A stretch of 64,000 nucleotides of DNA, from the NCBI RefSeq assembly GCF_026914185.1, contig NC_070574.1:3562501-3626500 (forward strand), in the 5' to 3' direction. How positions within the stretch are numbered: position 1 is the first letter of the stretch; every line of letters begins with the position of its first letter. The stretch comes from Puccinia triticina (lineage: Eukaryota; Basidiomycota; Pucciniomycetes; Pucciniales; Pucciniaceae). The notes under the pieces are model-generated. The model saw only the letters and a program-made list of their open reading frames with translations. It did not search any database and was not told the DNA's origin. Shown piece after piece: positions 35,520 through 45,064 of this stretch. The translations under genes and the position numbers were made by a program.

Positions 35520-36476
35520 GGGGGGGGGTTGAATTTTACAACCCTTTTTTTGCAAGGCTTATGCCTTGTAAAGCTGATCCCTTGTAAAATTACATTCCAT
35601 TGCGGGTTTATTGTACTTTTACAAGGGTTCTTCAAATTTTGCCTACTTTGTAAAACAACCATTGTAAAACATACCTTGTAAATTTTTGGCTTGTGGGACT
35701 GAAATGTAATTTCACAAGTGATTTTCTCACAAGGATTTGCCTTGCAAAAAAAAACCCATGCAAAAAGGTACGTGAGGCACAATAATCTCAAATTTCTGAG
35801 GTTTAATTTACATGGGATCCTTTTTTGCATTCACAAGGGTTGTAAAATTTACATCTGGTGGACAAAAATGAGAATTTTACGAGGCAAACAACTATTTACA
35901 CAGGATACTTGCCACCCCCAAAAAGACAAAAAAAAGAAAGTTTAGACGGCCTGCCTCATCAAAAACAGTGTGTCTTGAGACTCACCACACGTATTCAGCA
36001 TTGGGAACCCTGGGAAACCTTGTGGGTGCTTGATTGAGTGGCCAAGCATTTGGGCTCAAGGGTCTTCTGTGTTGGGTCGCTGGTTTCCTTGACTTTGTCC
36101 GTCTTTTGCTCTTTGATTTTTGGCTTGATAGTCCTCTTGCTTGCGTGCTTGCTTTCCTTTGCTTGGACATTTCTTCTCTTCAATGTTTGAATATGTGATT
36201 GTCAGTTGTGGATTGTTAGTATTGTGATGCTCGCTGGTTTCAAGAGCAGGGAAAGTACGAGCAAACTTATTTCTCATACCATTGCAGCAAGTCAGAGGCC
36301 TTTTTATGTTGGAGGAGAACAATAGGATGTTCGGCAGGTAGCTAGTGAGAGAGATACAAAAGAGAAGTGATGAGTCCCATCTAATGGGACTCTTGCAATA
36401 CGAGAAGACCGAGTCTGAAGAGAAATCTAACGGACAAGCTTCTGCAAGGCAGGTCGTAGTAGGTTCTACAAGAGGG

Positions 36477-36512
36477 CCGCTCTCAGCCTATATATATATA
36501 GGCTGAGAGCGG
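36477..36512. repeat. 36-bp perfect palindrome
   Basis: The left arm CCGCTCTCAGCCTATATA is followed directly by its exact complement. It lies inside the 35520-38327 element. Tandem ACAGACAAGGA repeats lie at about 36582-36606. Confidence 0.85.
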
Positions 36513-36785
36513 TGGTTAAGAGAATGAAATATGTACAAGGCGAAGAGCAGCACCCAAACAGGAGAGGACCAAGAGCGGTCAACAGACAAGGAACAGACAA
36601 GGAACAGGTGGCAGGAGCCATTTAGCCAGAAAGGAGATCCGAGGCGGCTTCCATAGCCGGGAGATGGGAGTCTTTGCAGTCTTCAAGACTTTCATTTTGA
36701 TCCTCAACTCGCCCGATGTATCCAAGTCTCCTCGCTTACAAACGGGGGTCATCTCTGATCATGAACCGCTGTCCCAACACTTTGC

Positions 36786-36832
36786 TCAACTGACAATGAG
36801 AACATCCAGCGGATGTTCTCATTGTCAGTTGA
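36786..36832. repeat. 22-bp perfect hairpin with 3-base loop
   Basis: Arms 36786-36807 and 36811-36832 are exact complements separated by AGC. A transcript would form a very stable stem-loop; as DNA it would extrude as a cruciform. No coding frame depends on it. Confidence 0.9.
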
Positions 36833-36870
36833 TTATCTCCAAAAAAAATACACACATTTTTCCTTTCTTT

Positions 36871-37376
36871 TGAGTATGTCACTGAGATACTCGAAACACG
36901 CAGTGGCCTGTACGAGGAGATTCAAGAATTCAAGGAAGATGCCAAGAAGGTCGCAGTGAAGATTGCTGATGATAGGCTTTGTGAACAAATCAAGAAGTTT
37001 GTTGAAGCGCCTCGAGAGATCCAGGAACTTTGCGAAGAGGATGCCAGTCAGTAGCCAATCTTCCGCGCGCTGATCATCTTGCTTGTACTCACTTCTCCCA
37101 TCTTCGCTGTCCTTAGAAAGTGAAAATGTCAATCTGATGGCGGTCATCTTGAGATCCCCCAAGGGCCCTAAGCTCAACAAGGCAGCCTACCAACGTATCC
37201 AACAAGCCTCTCAAGCCTATGAACAATACAAGACCTACCGTGACGGACTGGATGACCCAGCGTTGGATGAAGGTCCTGATAACGATGATGCCTGGCTGTT
37301 TGAAGATCTGAATGTCTACATGAAGCTGCTCAGAAGGTGTAGAGATAAAGAACAGCTGGTTGAGCTGATCTTTGAG
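36871..37376 (+). pseudogene. Possible captured gene fragment, helical protein
   Basis: One frame (36871-37054) reads a charged helical stretch beginning EYVTEILETRSGLYEEIQEF and ends at TAG. After a plausible acceptor at 37116, a second open stretch to 37376 reads SPKGPKLNKAAYQRIQQASQ and a Leu/Asp-rich helix, then a GTCAGT donor. The AGCTGATCTTTGAGGTCAGT segment around that donor is duplicated in tandem (about 37362-37430). I do not recognise the protein. It may be a host gene piece carried by the element. Confidence 0.35.
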
Positions 37377-38405
37377 GTCAGTCTCCTCTAATTTGGTCAA
37401 GCTGATCTTTGAGGTCAGTCTCCTCTAATTGGCGTCCTCGGCTGCTCCAACCTGTCAGCGGTTTTTGTGCGGTGACGAGTGAGGGTTTGGCGAGCTTGGG
37501 GGTAGAAGGAGTGGCCTCGGGATGGTCCAGCCACACCAGTGTTTGTCCGCCGGCCTACACAAATACATAGCCAAGAAAAAATCAGAACACGACAACAAGG
37601 TATCAGGCCCAATATCAGAGGGGGCGTAGGTACCTGGAGCCAAGAGACTGACCTCGGTCACCTGACACTGTCAACGTAGACTTGGACCTGTTTGAGAGCA
37701 GTGGTTTCGGAGGTGAACGAGTCTCTTTGTTTCCGGTAGCGGCAAAGAAATTTTTTAGCCATTGATTGGCTCGTTATTGGGGTGTATGGGAGAGGGATGG
37801 GATAAATCCTCAAGGTCATGGCTTCTGGCTGACGTGTTCAATGTAATCTCACCAGCTCACGGAGATCGGCTAAAGCAGAATGTGCTGAGAGAAAATTAGC
37901 GGATGGAGGGAACGGTGAGGGGGGCGGGACTCCAAACAACAAACTTACAAATAGGGGGGCATCCTACGGAACCAAGGCGTTGAGGCATGTAAAATTGTTG
38001 TTTGACCTTGCGGTGATAAATTTTTCCAGCGGAATCAAACAAGCCTTGTATTCTGTACCGCGTAAAAATACAGTTTCAAGTTCAAATATTGAAAATACAT
38101 AGGTGTTATTACAAAGTTTGTAAAACATACTTTGTAATAATACGCAATACCCCTGTACACAGTATTTTTCCACCGCATGTTTCACAATGAATTATTTACA
38201 TGGGCTAAGAAAAGTCCAAATCCCTTGGAAAAATATGTTTTGTCCTGTGCATGTAATAAAATTACAAAGGACCACTTTTACAAGGGTTATGCCTTGTAAA
38301 ATAAGTCTTGTAAAACTCACGCACCCGATTGTATACTGCAACCTGTCTATCATCTGCTTTTTGACCCATAAAATCTACTAAGCTTCTTGAATCCAATCTG
38401 TCCCC

Positions 38406-40108
38406 ATGCCTTTGGCACAAGATGAACAGAGCTTATCTGGGAATGGAAACCAGGGAGATACATCTTCTTCTGTGGATCCAGATGAAAGTTGGATTTTGGC
38501 GGTCGTAGATGGATTTCTTCCAAAAGCCCAATCAGTGGGAAACAGTTCTGCAATGGAAACCGGTCCTGATGGTGAGTAGAAACTTTTTGCTGCATGTATT
38601 TTCTTGCTGAGAGATGTTTTGAATCCGTAGGAGCAATTCCTTCAACACAACTGAACCAGCCATCAGCTTTGCTTGAAAAGTCTTGACTAGAACCAAAGTT
38701 TGTGGTTGAAAATGCCTGGCGCGCGAGGGAGGAGGCGGAGGTTGATGAGGACCATAATCAAGCTGAAAAACGGATAAGAGGAATTGCGGGAAAACAGGCT
38801 CTGGCCGAACATTGCGATAAGATCTCTCGGAGTATCCAAACCTTTGTCAAGTTTTTTCTTGGTCATCCAACTCAGCCTCACGATTACCCAGCTTCTCCAA
38901 ATGCTGAAGAAATCAAGGCCCAATACTGGGTGGAAAGAAGAACGGCTGAAATCAAGAAGCAACTCAAGCTATTACGCCTCACGTTGAAGGCTAAGACTCC
39001 GACAGAGATAGAATACTTTGTCTCTCAGGCAGAGAAAGAAATACGGAAGAACATCAAGTCGCCACCCTTTACTCCTGCTGTCTCGAAAGGCCAACATTAG
39101 GGCCTCGCCATCAGCTCTCAAACCAAGGCCGATGTGGAGAGGACTCTTGCGTTGGCCGGTATCTCAAGACTCACTTTCAACTGGGATACCCATCTTGGTG
39201 CCGATTTGCCTTGGAACTCCACTGTGGTCGAGGTTTTGGCAACCAAATCTATTGAGTGGATCCGTTGATCAATGCCCTTAACCAATCAGCAGGCTTCACA
39301 GGCCCAAGAAATAATCCAATGATGGTTCCATACTAAGTGCCGCGAAATTGGCGAGTTGAGAAACATAAGCGGTGACGATTACAAGAAATTGAAGGATCAA
39401 AAAGCCACAAGGGCACAATACCAACGATGGAGGAAGAAAGTCCGTACATCCTTTCTACTTCTCCTTTCTATCTGTAACTCATTCTGACAAAATATGTATA
39501 TATATATATTTCCGTGTGTTAAAGATAAGAGAGAACACGTGCAAAATGCTTGGTCAAGTCCTAAAAGAGAATATACTACTGGCGCACGTTATTTAAAACA
39601 AGGACTGTGGCTCCAATATTGAAAATGGCAATCAGAACACGTTACCGTTAACCGTTTCCCCGAATTGGCATAGCAGCCATCTCACCTCCGTTGTTCACTG
39701 TCTTGACAAAATGGTACAGGCACAGACAGATCACCACAAGACTATTGCCACTAATCAGAAAGTTATGGCCGCTCCAAAACTCAAATCAAGAATTTCAAAG
39801 GCGTCAAGGGGGTCCCACAAGATTTGCCGTGTGATTGCTATGCCAATGCTTGGTGGCAACTCCTGAGTCCTTTCGAGCAACAAACCATCTCAAAGGTTGA
39901 AAAAATGGGGCTGCCAGAGATTACCAAAAATCTCCAAACATACTGTTTCACCACCGCCACATCCACTGGTCCACAATCTGCTTCTCAACTCCCAACTCGT
40001 AACAACAACAAACGGAGGTTAGAAGATGAATCTGGAAGTGTTGGTCCAAGTTTAGCTCCCGGAGAAGGTTTGGCCACGGCTGGCGGAGGGAGAATGAATG
40101 TTGATTAG
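38406..40108 (+). pseudogene. Uncharacterised rust transposon-associated family A, copy 2
   Basis: Exon 1 is 38406-38571, beginning MPLAQDEQSLSGNGNQGD; a GTGAGT donor and an acceptor at 38630 lead into exon 2 in phase. Exon 2 has the family blocks: a charged helical region (AWRAREEAEVDEDH), ALAGISRLTFNWD, LPWNSTVVEVL and a WF..KCREIGEL block. A distal exon from about 39805 contains GVKGVPQDLPCDCYANAWW and ends at 40108. Exon 2 is interrupted in the same frame by TGA at 38684, TAG at 39098, TGA at 39266 and TGA at 39320. The position of the second intron (about 39440-39800) is uncertain. Identity to copy 1 is low, so they are old paralogues rather than a recent duplication. Function unknown. 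Confidence 0.6.
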
Positions 40109-40299
40109 CTTTATTCTATCATCTCACCCATTTCCATATCAATTTGCCTGTTGAAACGCTTATCATTGAGGGATGCTCAAGCTGCTGTATTGTTTTCGAG
40201 ATTACATGGTAACTAAGTATTTTGAATTAATGGGGCCAGCTGTTTGTCAGTTACACATGAAAAATATACGGCATTGATTAATGTTGAGATGTCCCTCTC

Positions 40300-40441
40300 A
40301 TGTACGCGCGTACATAGGGGGGGGGCTCATCCTGCCAGAAGCTATCATGATTTGAGATAACCTGATATATACTCAGTCAATTCGGTACAACTGCGGGACC
40401 AAAAGTGAGTCTGATGTCCACTCTAATGTACGCGCGTACAT
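40300..40441. repeat. Second pair of GTACGCGCGTAC palindromes
   Basis: ATGTACGCGCGTACAT occurs at 40300-40315, preceded by CCCTCTC and followed by a G run, and again at 40426-40441. Context and spacing (126 bp) parallel the pair at 27517-27671. Confidence 0.75.
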
Positions 40442-41007
40442 GAGTTTGCACCAACTTCAGAAATCCTTGAAGTTCACTTGTGCATGCGACCTCACCTGAT
40501 TTATGCAGATTTCTCTGCCAGTTGCCCATCATCCTGTTATTAAGACCATTGCTCCAGATCTGGGCAGTTCCATGGATAATCTGAGTAACGGTCTAATGAA
40601 GTTATTCCCACATTACAGCTGTGCTGATCACTTCATCATGCGCATGATTGTTGACTGCAAAAGGTCTCCTACCAAAACCATGAATTCACACATCACAAAC
40701 TTTACACATTACAGCCTGAGGACTCTATTGGCTAAGTTAAAACTATGCTTAGTCTAGTTTTGGTTATACCAAATAGATCCGTCAGCAAATCTAATTACAA
40801 AGGTGGATTGTGGGTGGACAAAGGCTGAGTGAAAAATTTTCACACAAGGGGATCATTCTGGAATGAAATCCTCAATATATAAGTGGCTCCTCCTCCTCTG
40901 CACTTTCACCTCATTCCTCCCCCATTATTGCATCATTTCTTTTTGTGACCCCCCCACATCCTCAAAAACCATTGGTGAAATAACTACTGCTCTCAATTCA
41001 TATTAAC
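40442..41007 (+). promoter_or_regulatory. Upstream region of family B gene with TATA box
   Basis: No gene is supported. A TATATAAG element at 40876-40883 lies about 125 bp before the ATG at 41008, followed by a C/T-rich leader. An open frame at 40503-40757 has no recognisable domain. Confidence 0.5.
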
Positions 41008-42575
41008 ATGGCAGAGCCAGAGTCCAGTATTGCCCCTCAGCTTCCTCAGGAATCAACATCTCTGCAACCACCCCTCCCATCAGATGCTCCTACTCCACCA
41101 CCAAGTAAGTTGATAGACTTATCCTCATGATCACCCGCCAGGCTGTTTCTCACTTTATCCATATCCCTCTAGGTCAGCAGGCGCTTGAAGCAAACTTTCC
41201 AGCCAAGATGTTACCAGCACCTACTTTTGAGGAGTTTTCAATTAGCAAAAGTGATCCCGGCGGCCCTCTTCCATTAAATGCTACCAAACCAATCCTCAAT
41301 AATGAAATCCAGCAAATTAAAGCGGAGGAATTTGGAAAAACAATCCAAGCTGCTGAGCAAGCAGCCAAAGGGCTGAGAAATCTAAAGCTCCCCCGCAGTT
41401 GGAAACACCTAGTTGATGTCCTTGCTAATTCCATTACCAGCACAAAACACAGTGAGTTCAAGTTTTCCCAGATTGCCCTCCCCATCCGGATGTTGCCTTG
41501 TCTTTTGACTGAAGCTCTTGCAAAGCCTGGGAGGAAACAGGCAAGATTCCGGACTAGAGATGTCACTTTGCACCCGGGTACCTGCCTCAAATTTCCAGGA
41601 TTCTGGACACCCGCACCCGCACCCGGCACCCGTTGACGGGTACCCGGGTGCGAAAGGCAGGTACCCGCGGGTACCTGCAGCCATCCCTCTTGATGACCGG
41701 ACAGAACGGTCATTGAGAGGGCTCTGTCCCCTCGATGACCAGACAGACCGGTCACCAAGAGGGTTGCAGTCCCCTTGATAACCGGACAGACCGGTCACCG
41801 AGAGGGCTGCAGTCCCCTTGATGACCGGACAGACCGGTCATCGAGAGGGCTGCAGTCCCCTTGATGACCGGACAGACTGGTTATCAAGAGGGCTGCAGTC
41901 TTGATGACCGGACAGACAGGTCATTGAGAGGGCTGTGTCCCCTCAATGACCGGACCGACCAGTAATCAAGCTGCAGTCCCCTCGAGGACTGGACAGCCCA
42001 CCAACCGCCAGACCGGTGATTGGGCTGCAGTCCCCTCTGTCCGGTCATCGAGGGCGAATTTTGGGCGGTTACCTGTGTGGGTACCCGGGTACCCGCCTTA
42101 AAAACCCAGGATTGAGGAACCCGTCGGCGGGTACCCGTCACTGAAGGCGGGTACCCGCCCACGGGTGCCGGGTACCCGCCGACAGGTACCCAGTGACATC
42201 TCTATTCCGGACAATGAAGCCATCAAAATTGAATCAATCAAACCAAGCTCCACATCACCTCAAACATCCACTGGAGCAACTTCAAGCAAGCCCCCCAAGA
42301 AACAAGCCAAAAAAGGTGCCTGTGGTCGGCCAGCCGACTTGTTGGAAAAGAATACCAAGACTCCAACAAACAGTAACCATTCCAAACCAGCAGCTCTCTC
42401 AAACAAATCAGACACATCTCAGCTTACAATCCCAAAACATGCCCCTACCAAGAATCCAAACATTAACACATCAATGCGTGCACAGGCACCTCTTGCCACC
42501 ATCAGAGAAGAGATCCCTCCCGGTCAACTGTTCTATGTATCAGTCAACCGAGGGGGATCCCTCCTGTTTGACTGA
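41008..42575 (+). pseudogene. Unrecognised rust-type gene ('family B') split by a hAT-type element
   Basis: Exon 1 (41008-41104, MAEPESSIAPQLPQES, Pro/Ser-rich) is joined by a GT-AG intron to exon 2 at 41173. Exon 2 reads APTFEEFSISKSDPGGPLPL, AAKGLRNLKLPRSWKHLVDV and FKFSQIALPIRMLPCLL. I believe this pattern recurs in rust genomes, but I know no function. The element 41555-42204 then interrupts it. Downstream, the frame with KIPDNEAIKIE and a Ser/Lys/Thr-rich tail looks like the true continuation. To reach it the left side must lose two bases, most simply a CT duplication at about 41515. The tail runs into a palindromic array from 42508, so the last 20 or so residues to 42575 are probably not native. 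Confidence 0.5.
41555..42204. mobile_element. hAT-type MITE with ACCGGT palindrome array, 650 bp
   Basis: The ends are TAGAGATGTCAC and its inverted form. A perfect 8-bp duplication, TTCCGGAC, flanks it (41547-41554 and 42205-42212). Next to each end are GGGTACCC/CACCCGGGTACC palindromes. The centre (about 41685-42055) is an array of units like CTTGATGACCGGACAGACCG followed by the inverted half and GGGCTGCAGTCCC. The unit resembles the array units of the 31242 element, although the terminal repeats differ. Confidence 0.88.
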
Positions 42576-42745
42576 TATAGGGAATAGTTGACCGGGAGGG
42601 ATCCCTCCCAGAAAACTGTTGTATGGAGCAGTCGACCGGGAGGGATCCCTCGTGGATGACTGTTCTATGTATCAGTCAACCAGGAGGCATGCCTCCCGGT
42701 TGACTATTGTATGAAGTTGTTGACCGGGAAGGATCCCTCCCGGTT
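42508..42745. repeat. Array of ~50-bp palindromes with GGATCC core
   Basis: About five units of the form GTTGACCGGGAGG, GATC, then the inverted half are separated by TGTTCTATGTATCA-like spacers. It begins inside the last codons of the family B frame. Confidence 0.75.
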
Positions 42746-42918
42746 TATGCGGGGGGTACCCGGAAATACCTGAGCGGGTATTGGCCATACCCGCTCTACC
42801 TGAGCGGGTATTGGCCATACCCGCTCTGCGGGTGCAGGTGTCTCATTTCAGGGAAAAAGGGCAGGGGGTACCCGGATACAAAACGGTACCCGGGTGCAAA
42901 TCGACAATCTCTACGACT
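42746..42918. repeat. Fragment ending in a terminal repeat like that of the 41555 element
   Basis: Two tandem copies of a palindromic CTGAGCGGGTATTGGCCATACC unit (about 42769-42828) are followed by GGTACCCGG motifs. The last bases, GGTACCCGGGTGCAAATCG and then ACAATCTCTA, are a diverged inverted copy of the end of the 41555-42204 element. No clean target duplication was found, so this may be a truncated second member. Confidence 0.5.
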
Positions 42919-42992
42919 CTTGCCTTCTCAATGTTATGGTATTTGAAGTAGAGGTATATCTGACTTTTTTGTGGGTGAAGAGGGTGGTTGAG

Positions 42993-43332
42993 TGTAAGAG
43001 CTCAATGTGAGCTCTCCACTGTTGATGGCGGTGGCACGGAAGGGAGCGGAGCTCTAGGCTCTAGTGTTCTAGAACAAACGTCCGCAGGGGCTGAATTACT
43101 GGGCTAGCCATGGCAGAGAGAAATGTGGTCGGGGATCTCTCAGTTATTCTATCTACAAGCTATGAATCAAGGAATGAAAGGAAGAAACTTACCTAGCCAT
43201 GGCAGAGAGAAATGTGGTCGGGGATCTCTGCCAAGCTAAGCGGGACGCGGGGAGAGTTCTGAGTACTAGTCACTCTTATGTGACATGGCCCGTGTGGCCT
43301 TGTGAACCCCGCAAGACGTGCGGGGCTTCACA
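42993..43332 (-). mobile_element. Isolated LTR of a minus-strand retrotransposon
   Basis: Read on the minus strand it starts TGTGAAGCCCCGCACG and ends CTCTTACA (TG...CA). It is directly preceded on that strand by a polypurine tract, AGAGGGGGAGAC, as expected at a 3' LTR. A segment with CATGGCAGAGAGAAATGTGG is repeated within it (43108 and 43197), and a GCAAGACGTGCGGGG hairpin lies near one end. No partner LTR is in the window. Confidence 0.6.
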
Positions 43333-44574
43333 GTCTCCCCCTCTACAAAAAGCGATGACAAGAGACAAAAGAAACAGAGCCGAGAAAAGAATTGGGGCCA
43401 ATATGGAAACGCGAGAAGTAATGGAGAGGGCGAGTAAAGAGAGGAAGGAAGAATGGGGATGGTGGTGGGGCACCAGACATAGCGCCTGGGGCTTGGGTGA
43501 TCGTCGAAGTTTACCATCCAATGTCTTCTTCACTGATGTAGCTCCACTCGTGGAGGACTGAACCGGGATTGGCGACGGCTTGATAGTCACTGCTGGAGGT
43601 GACCGTGGTACTGGGCTCCATGACGTCCATGTTGCCTTGTGGGCTTTGGCGCGAGCCAGCACCCTCCCCATCTGAATATTTGTCTTCAGAACTGAAAGGG
43701 CCCAACTGCGTAAGTACGCAGCAGTCAACGAGTGGTGATATCGAGGAACTCTGGATGATACGCTGTGGTAGAAGAAGGTGGCGCTCTGGTATAAAAATGA
43801 CCGCGGCACTACTTCTATGCAAGATAAATCCCGGGTAGTCAAGGGAACATCTGAACTCGGTAGCGTAAAGCGCATCAGAAACTCCACAGAAGTAGATCAA
43901 GCAATCCATAACGCAATAAGAGTGAAAATAAACCATAAGAATCCGCCGCAACATGGAGTAAACCACCACAAAACACCGCAAACACCGTAGTAAAGCCATA
44001 AAAGAGAGATAGCCATAGAAACCGTACAGCAAAGTGAATCCATGATCAGAATAATAACCCATGGAAGTGTAAGATGAACCACAACATCCTAAGATGATCC
44101 AATAATAATATGATAAGATGATCAGATCATAAGATTTTACTGTGATGAGGGAAGAAGGAAAACATGACTGTATATGTAGACCCCTCTCCGCCGTAGAAAG
44201 TAGAACCCAGTAAACTCCGCGGCATGTCATACCCCTATAGAAATAGAATAACAAATAACAATAGAAACTCCTCCTCCCATCCCACGCACGCCGCCTGCCT
44301 CCGCTCCCACGTTGTCATATGCGCCTCCGCCGCTCGCCATAGACAGCCGCCGGCCCTTTGATCATCCACCATCCACGCTCCTGTCTAGCCTCCGGTGTTG
44401 AGATCCCACTTGCCGCCTCGGCCCCAGCCACGCCCACTGACGTGACCCGCTCCGGCTGCCATGGCTTCCCCCAATCACCGGCCGGACCGCCTGGACTGAG
44501 AAAGTCTGCTCTGGCCCTTGTGCTCCGCAGCACTGCGCAACCAGAAACCCCCGTTGGACAACTTGACGCCCGCG
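43333..44574. other. Possible interior of the LTR element; no gene called
   Basis: Long overlapping open frames exist on the minus strand at 43276-43887 and 43511-44254. They use different frames across the same GC- or T-rich sequence and encode no recognisable gag or pol motif. The stretch may be the interior of a non-autonomous LTR element truncated near 44340-44580. Confidence 0.35.
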
Positions 44575-45064
44575 CTGTATTCACCACTACAACATTCACC
44601 GCAAAGCAACAGAGCAAATGGCTAGAAGCGCTTCCAGCGGTTGAGTTTTCCATCAACTCAGCGATCAATGTGGCAACAGGATTCAGCCCTTTTGAGATTT
44701 TGTTTGGCTTGAAACCAGCGGGATTCCCAACATCCGCGTTGACATCAGAAGACTCCGATCTTATAATTCCATCCCTAGACAAGTGGATCAAGGTCAGAGA
44801 ACACACGTGGGCGGACGCACGGGACAAACTTTGGTCTAGCCGCGTCAAACAAACAACTCAACACAAAAAACATTGATCTCCAGTACCTTCCCTTGCAGTA
44901 GGTGAACCAGCTCTCCTTGATTCCGCCAACTGGAGAGAGCGCCACCAATCAGGGGTAGACAAACTGAAGGAAAAATTTGAAGGCCCACATAAATTCAAGC
45001 GAGTTTTCAACAACGGTCTCAGCGTCAAGCTGGCTCTCGGGGATGGAGACAAACAACACTTAGA
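44575..45064 (+). pseudogene. Gypsy-type integrase C-terminal fragment
   Basis: The frame reads KWLEALPAVEFSINSAINVA, TGFSPFEILFGLKPAGFP and the basic region to GEPALLDSANWRERHQSGVD, then KLKEKFEGPHKFKRVF. This is the end of a Ty3/gypsy integrase core with the C-terminal chromatin-side segment. The catalytic part, reverse transcriptase and gag are absent. One in-frame TGA at 44874-44876 interrupts it. Its left boundary is near 44580, where similarity to integrase ends. Confidence 0.8.

Larger units (their letters stand above)
35520..38327. mobile_element. Probable hAT-type element with CCTTGTAAA subterminal repeats
   Basis: The 9-bp sequence ATTGTATAC occurs at 35511-35519 and 38328-38336, exactly bounding a 2.8-kb segment (8 or 9 bp of target duplication). 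Both ends are rich in CCTTGTAAA and TTTTACAAGG motifs in opposite orientations: about 35530-35850 on the left and 37985-38320 on the right. The extreme ends are only loosely inverted because the left end is a G run. The interior has two strong palindromes and a possible gene fragment but no recognisable transposase. It sits about 75 bp upstream of the start codon of family A copy 2. Confidence 0.65.

Noticed and set aside
42486..42926. An 8-bp direct repeat CTCTTGCC bounding the GGATCC-core array
   Set aside because: The sequences just inside these repeats are not inverted copies of each other, so the repeat is probably coincidence.
43276..44254. Two long overlapping minus-strand open frames (203 and 247 codons)
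   Set aside because: They use different frames of the same biased sequence and contain no recognisable motif; treated as possible LTR-element interior only.
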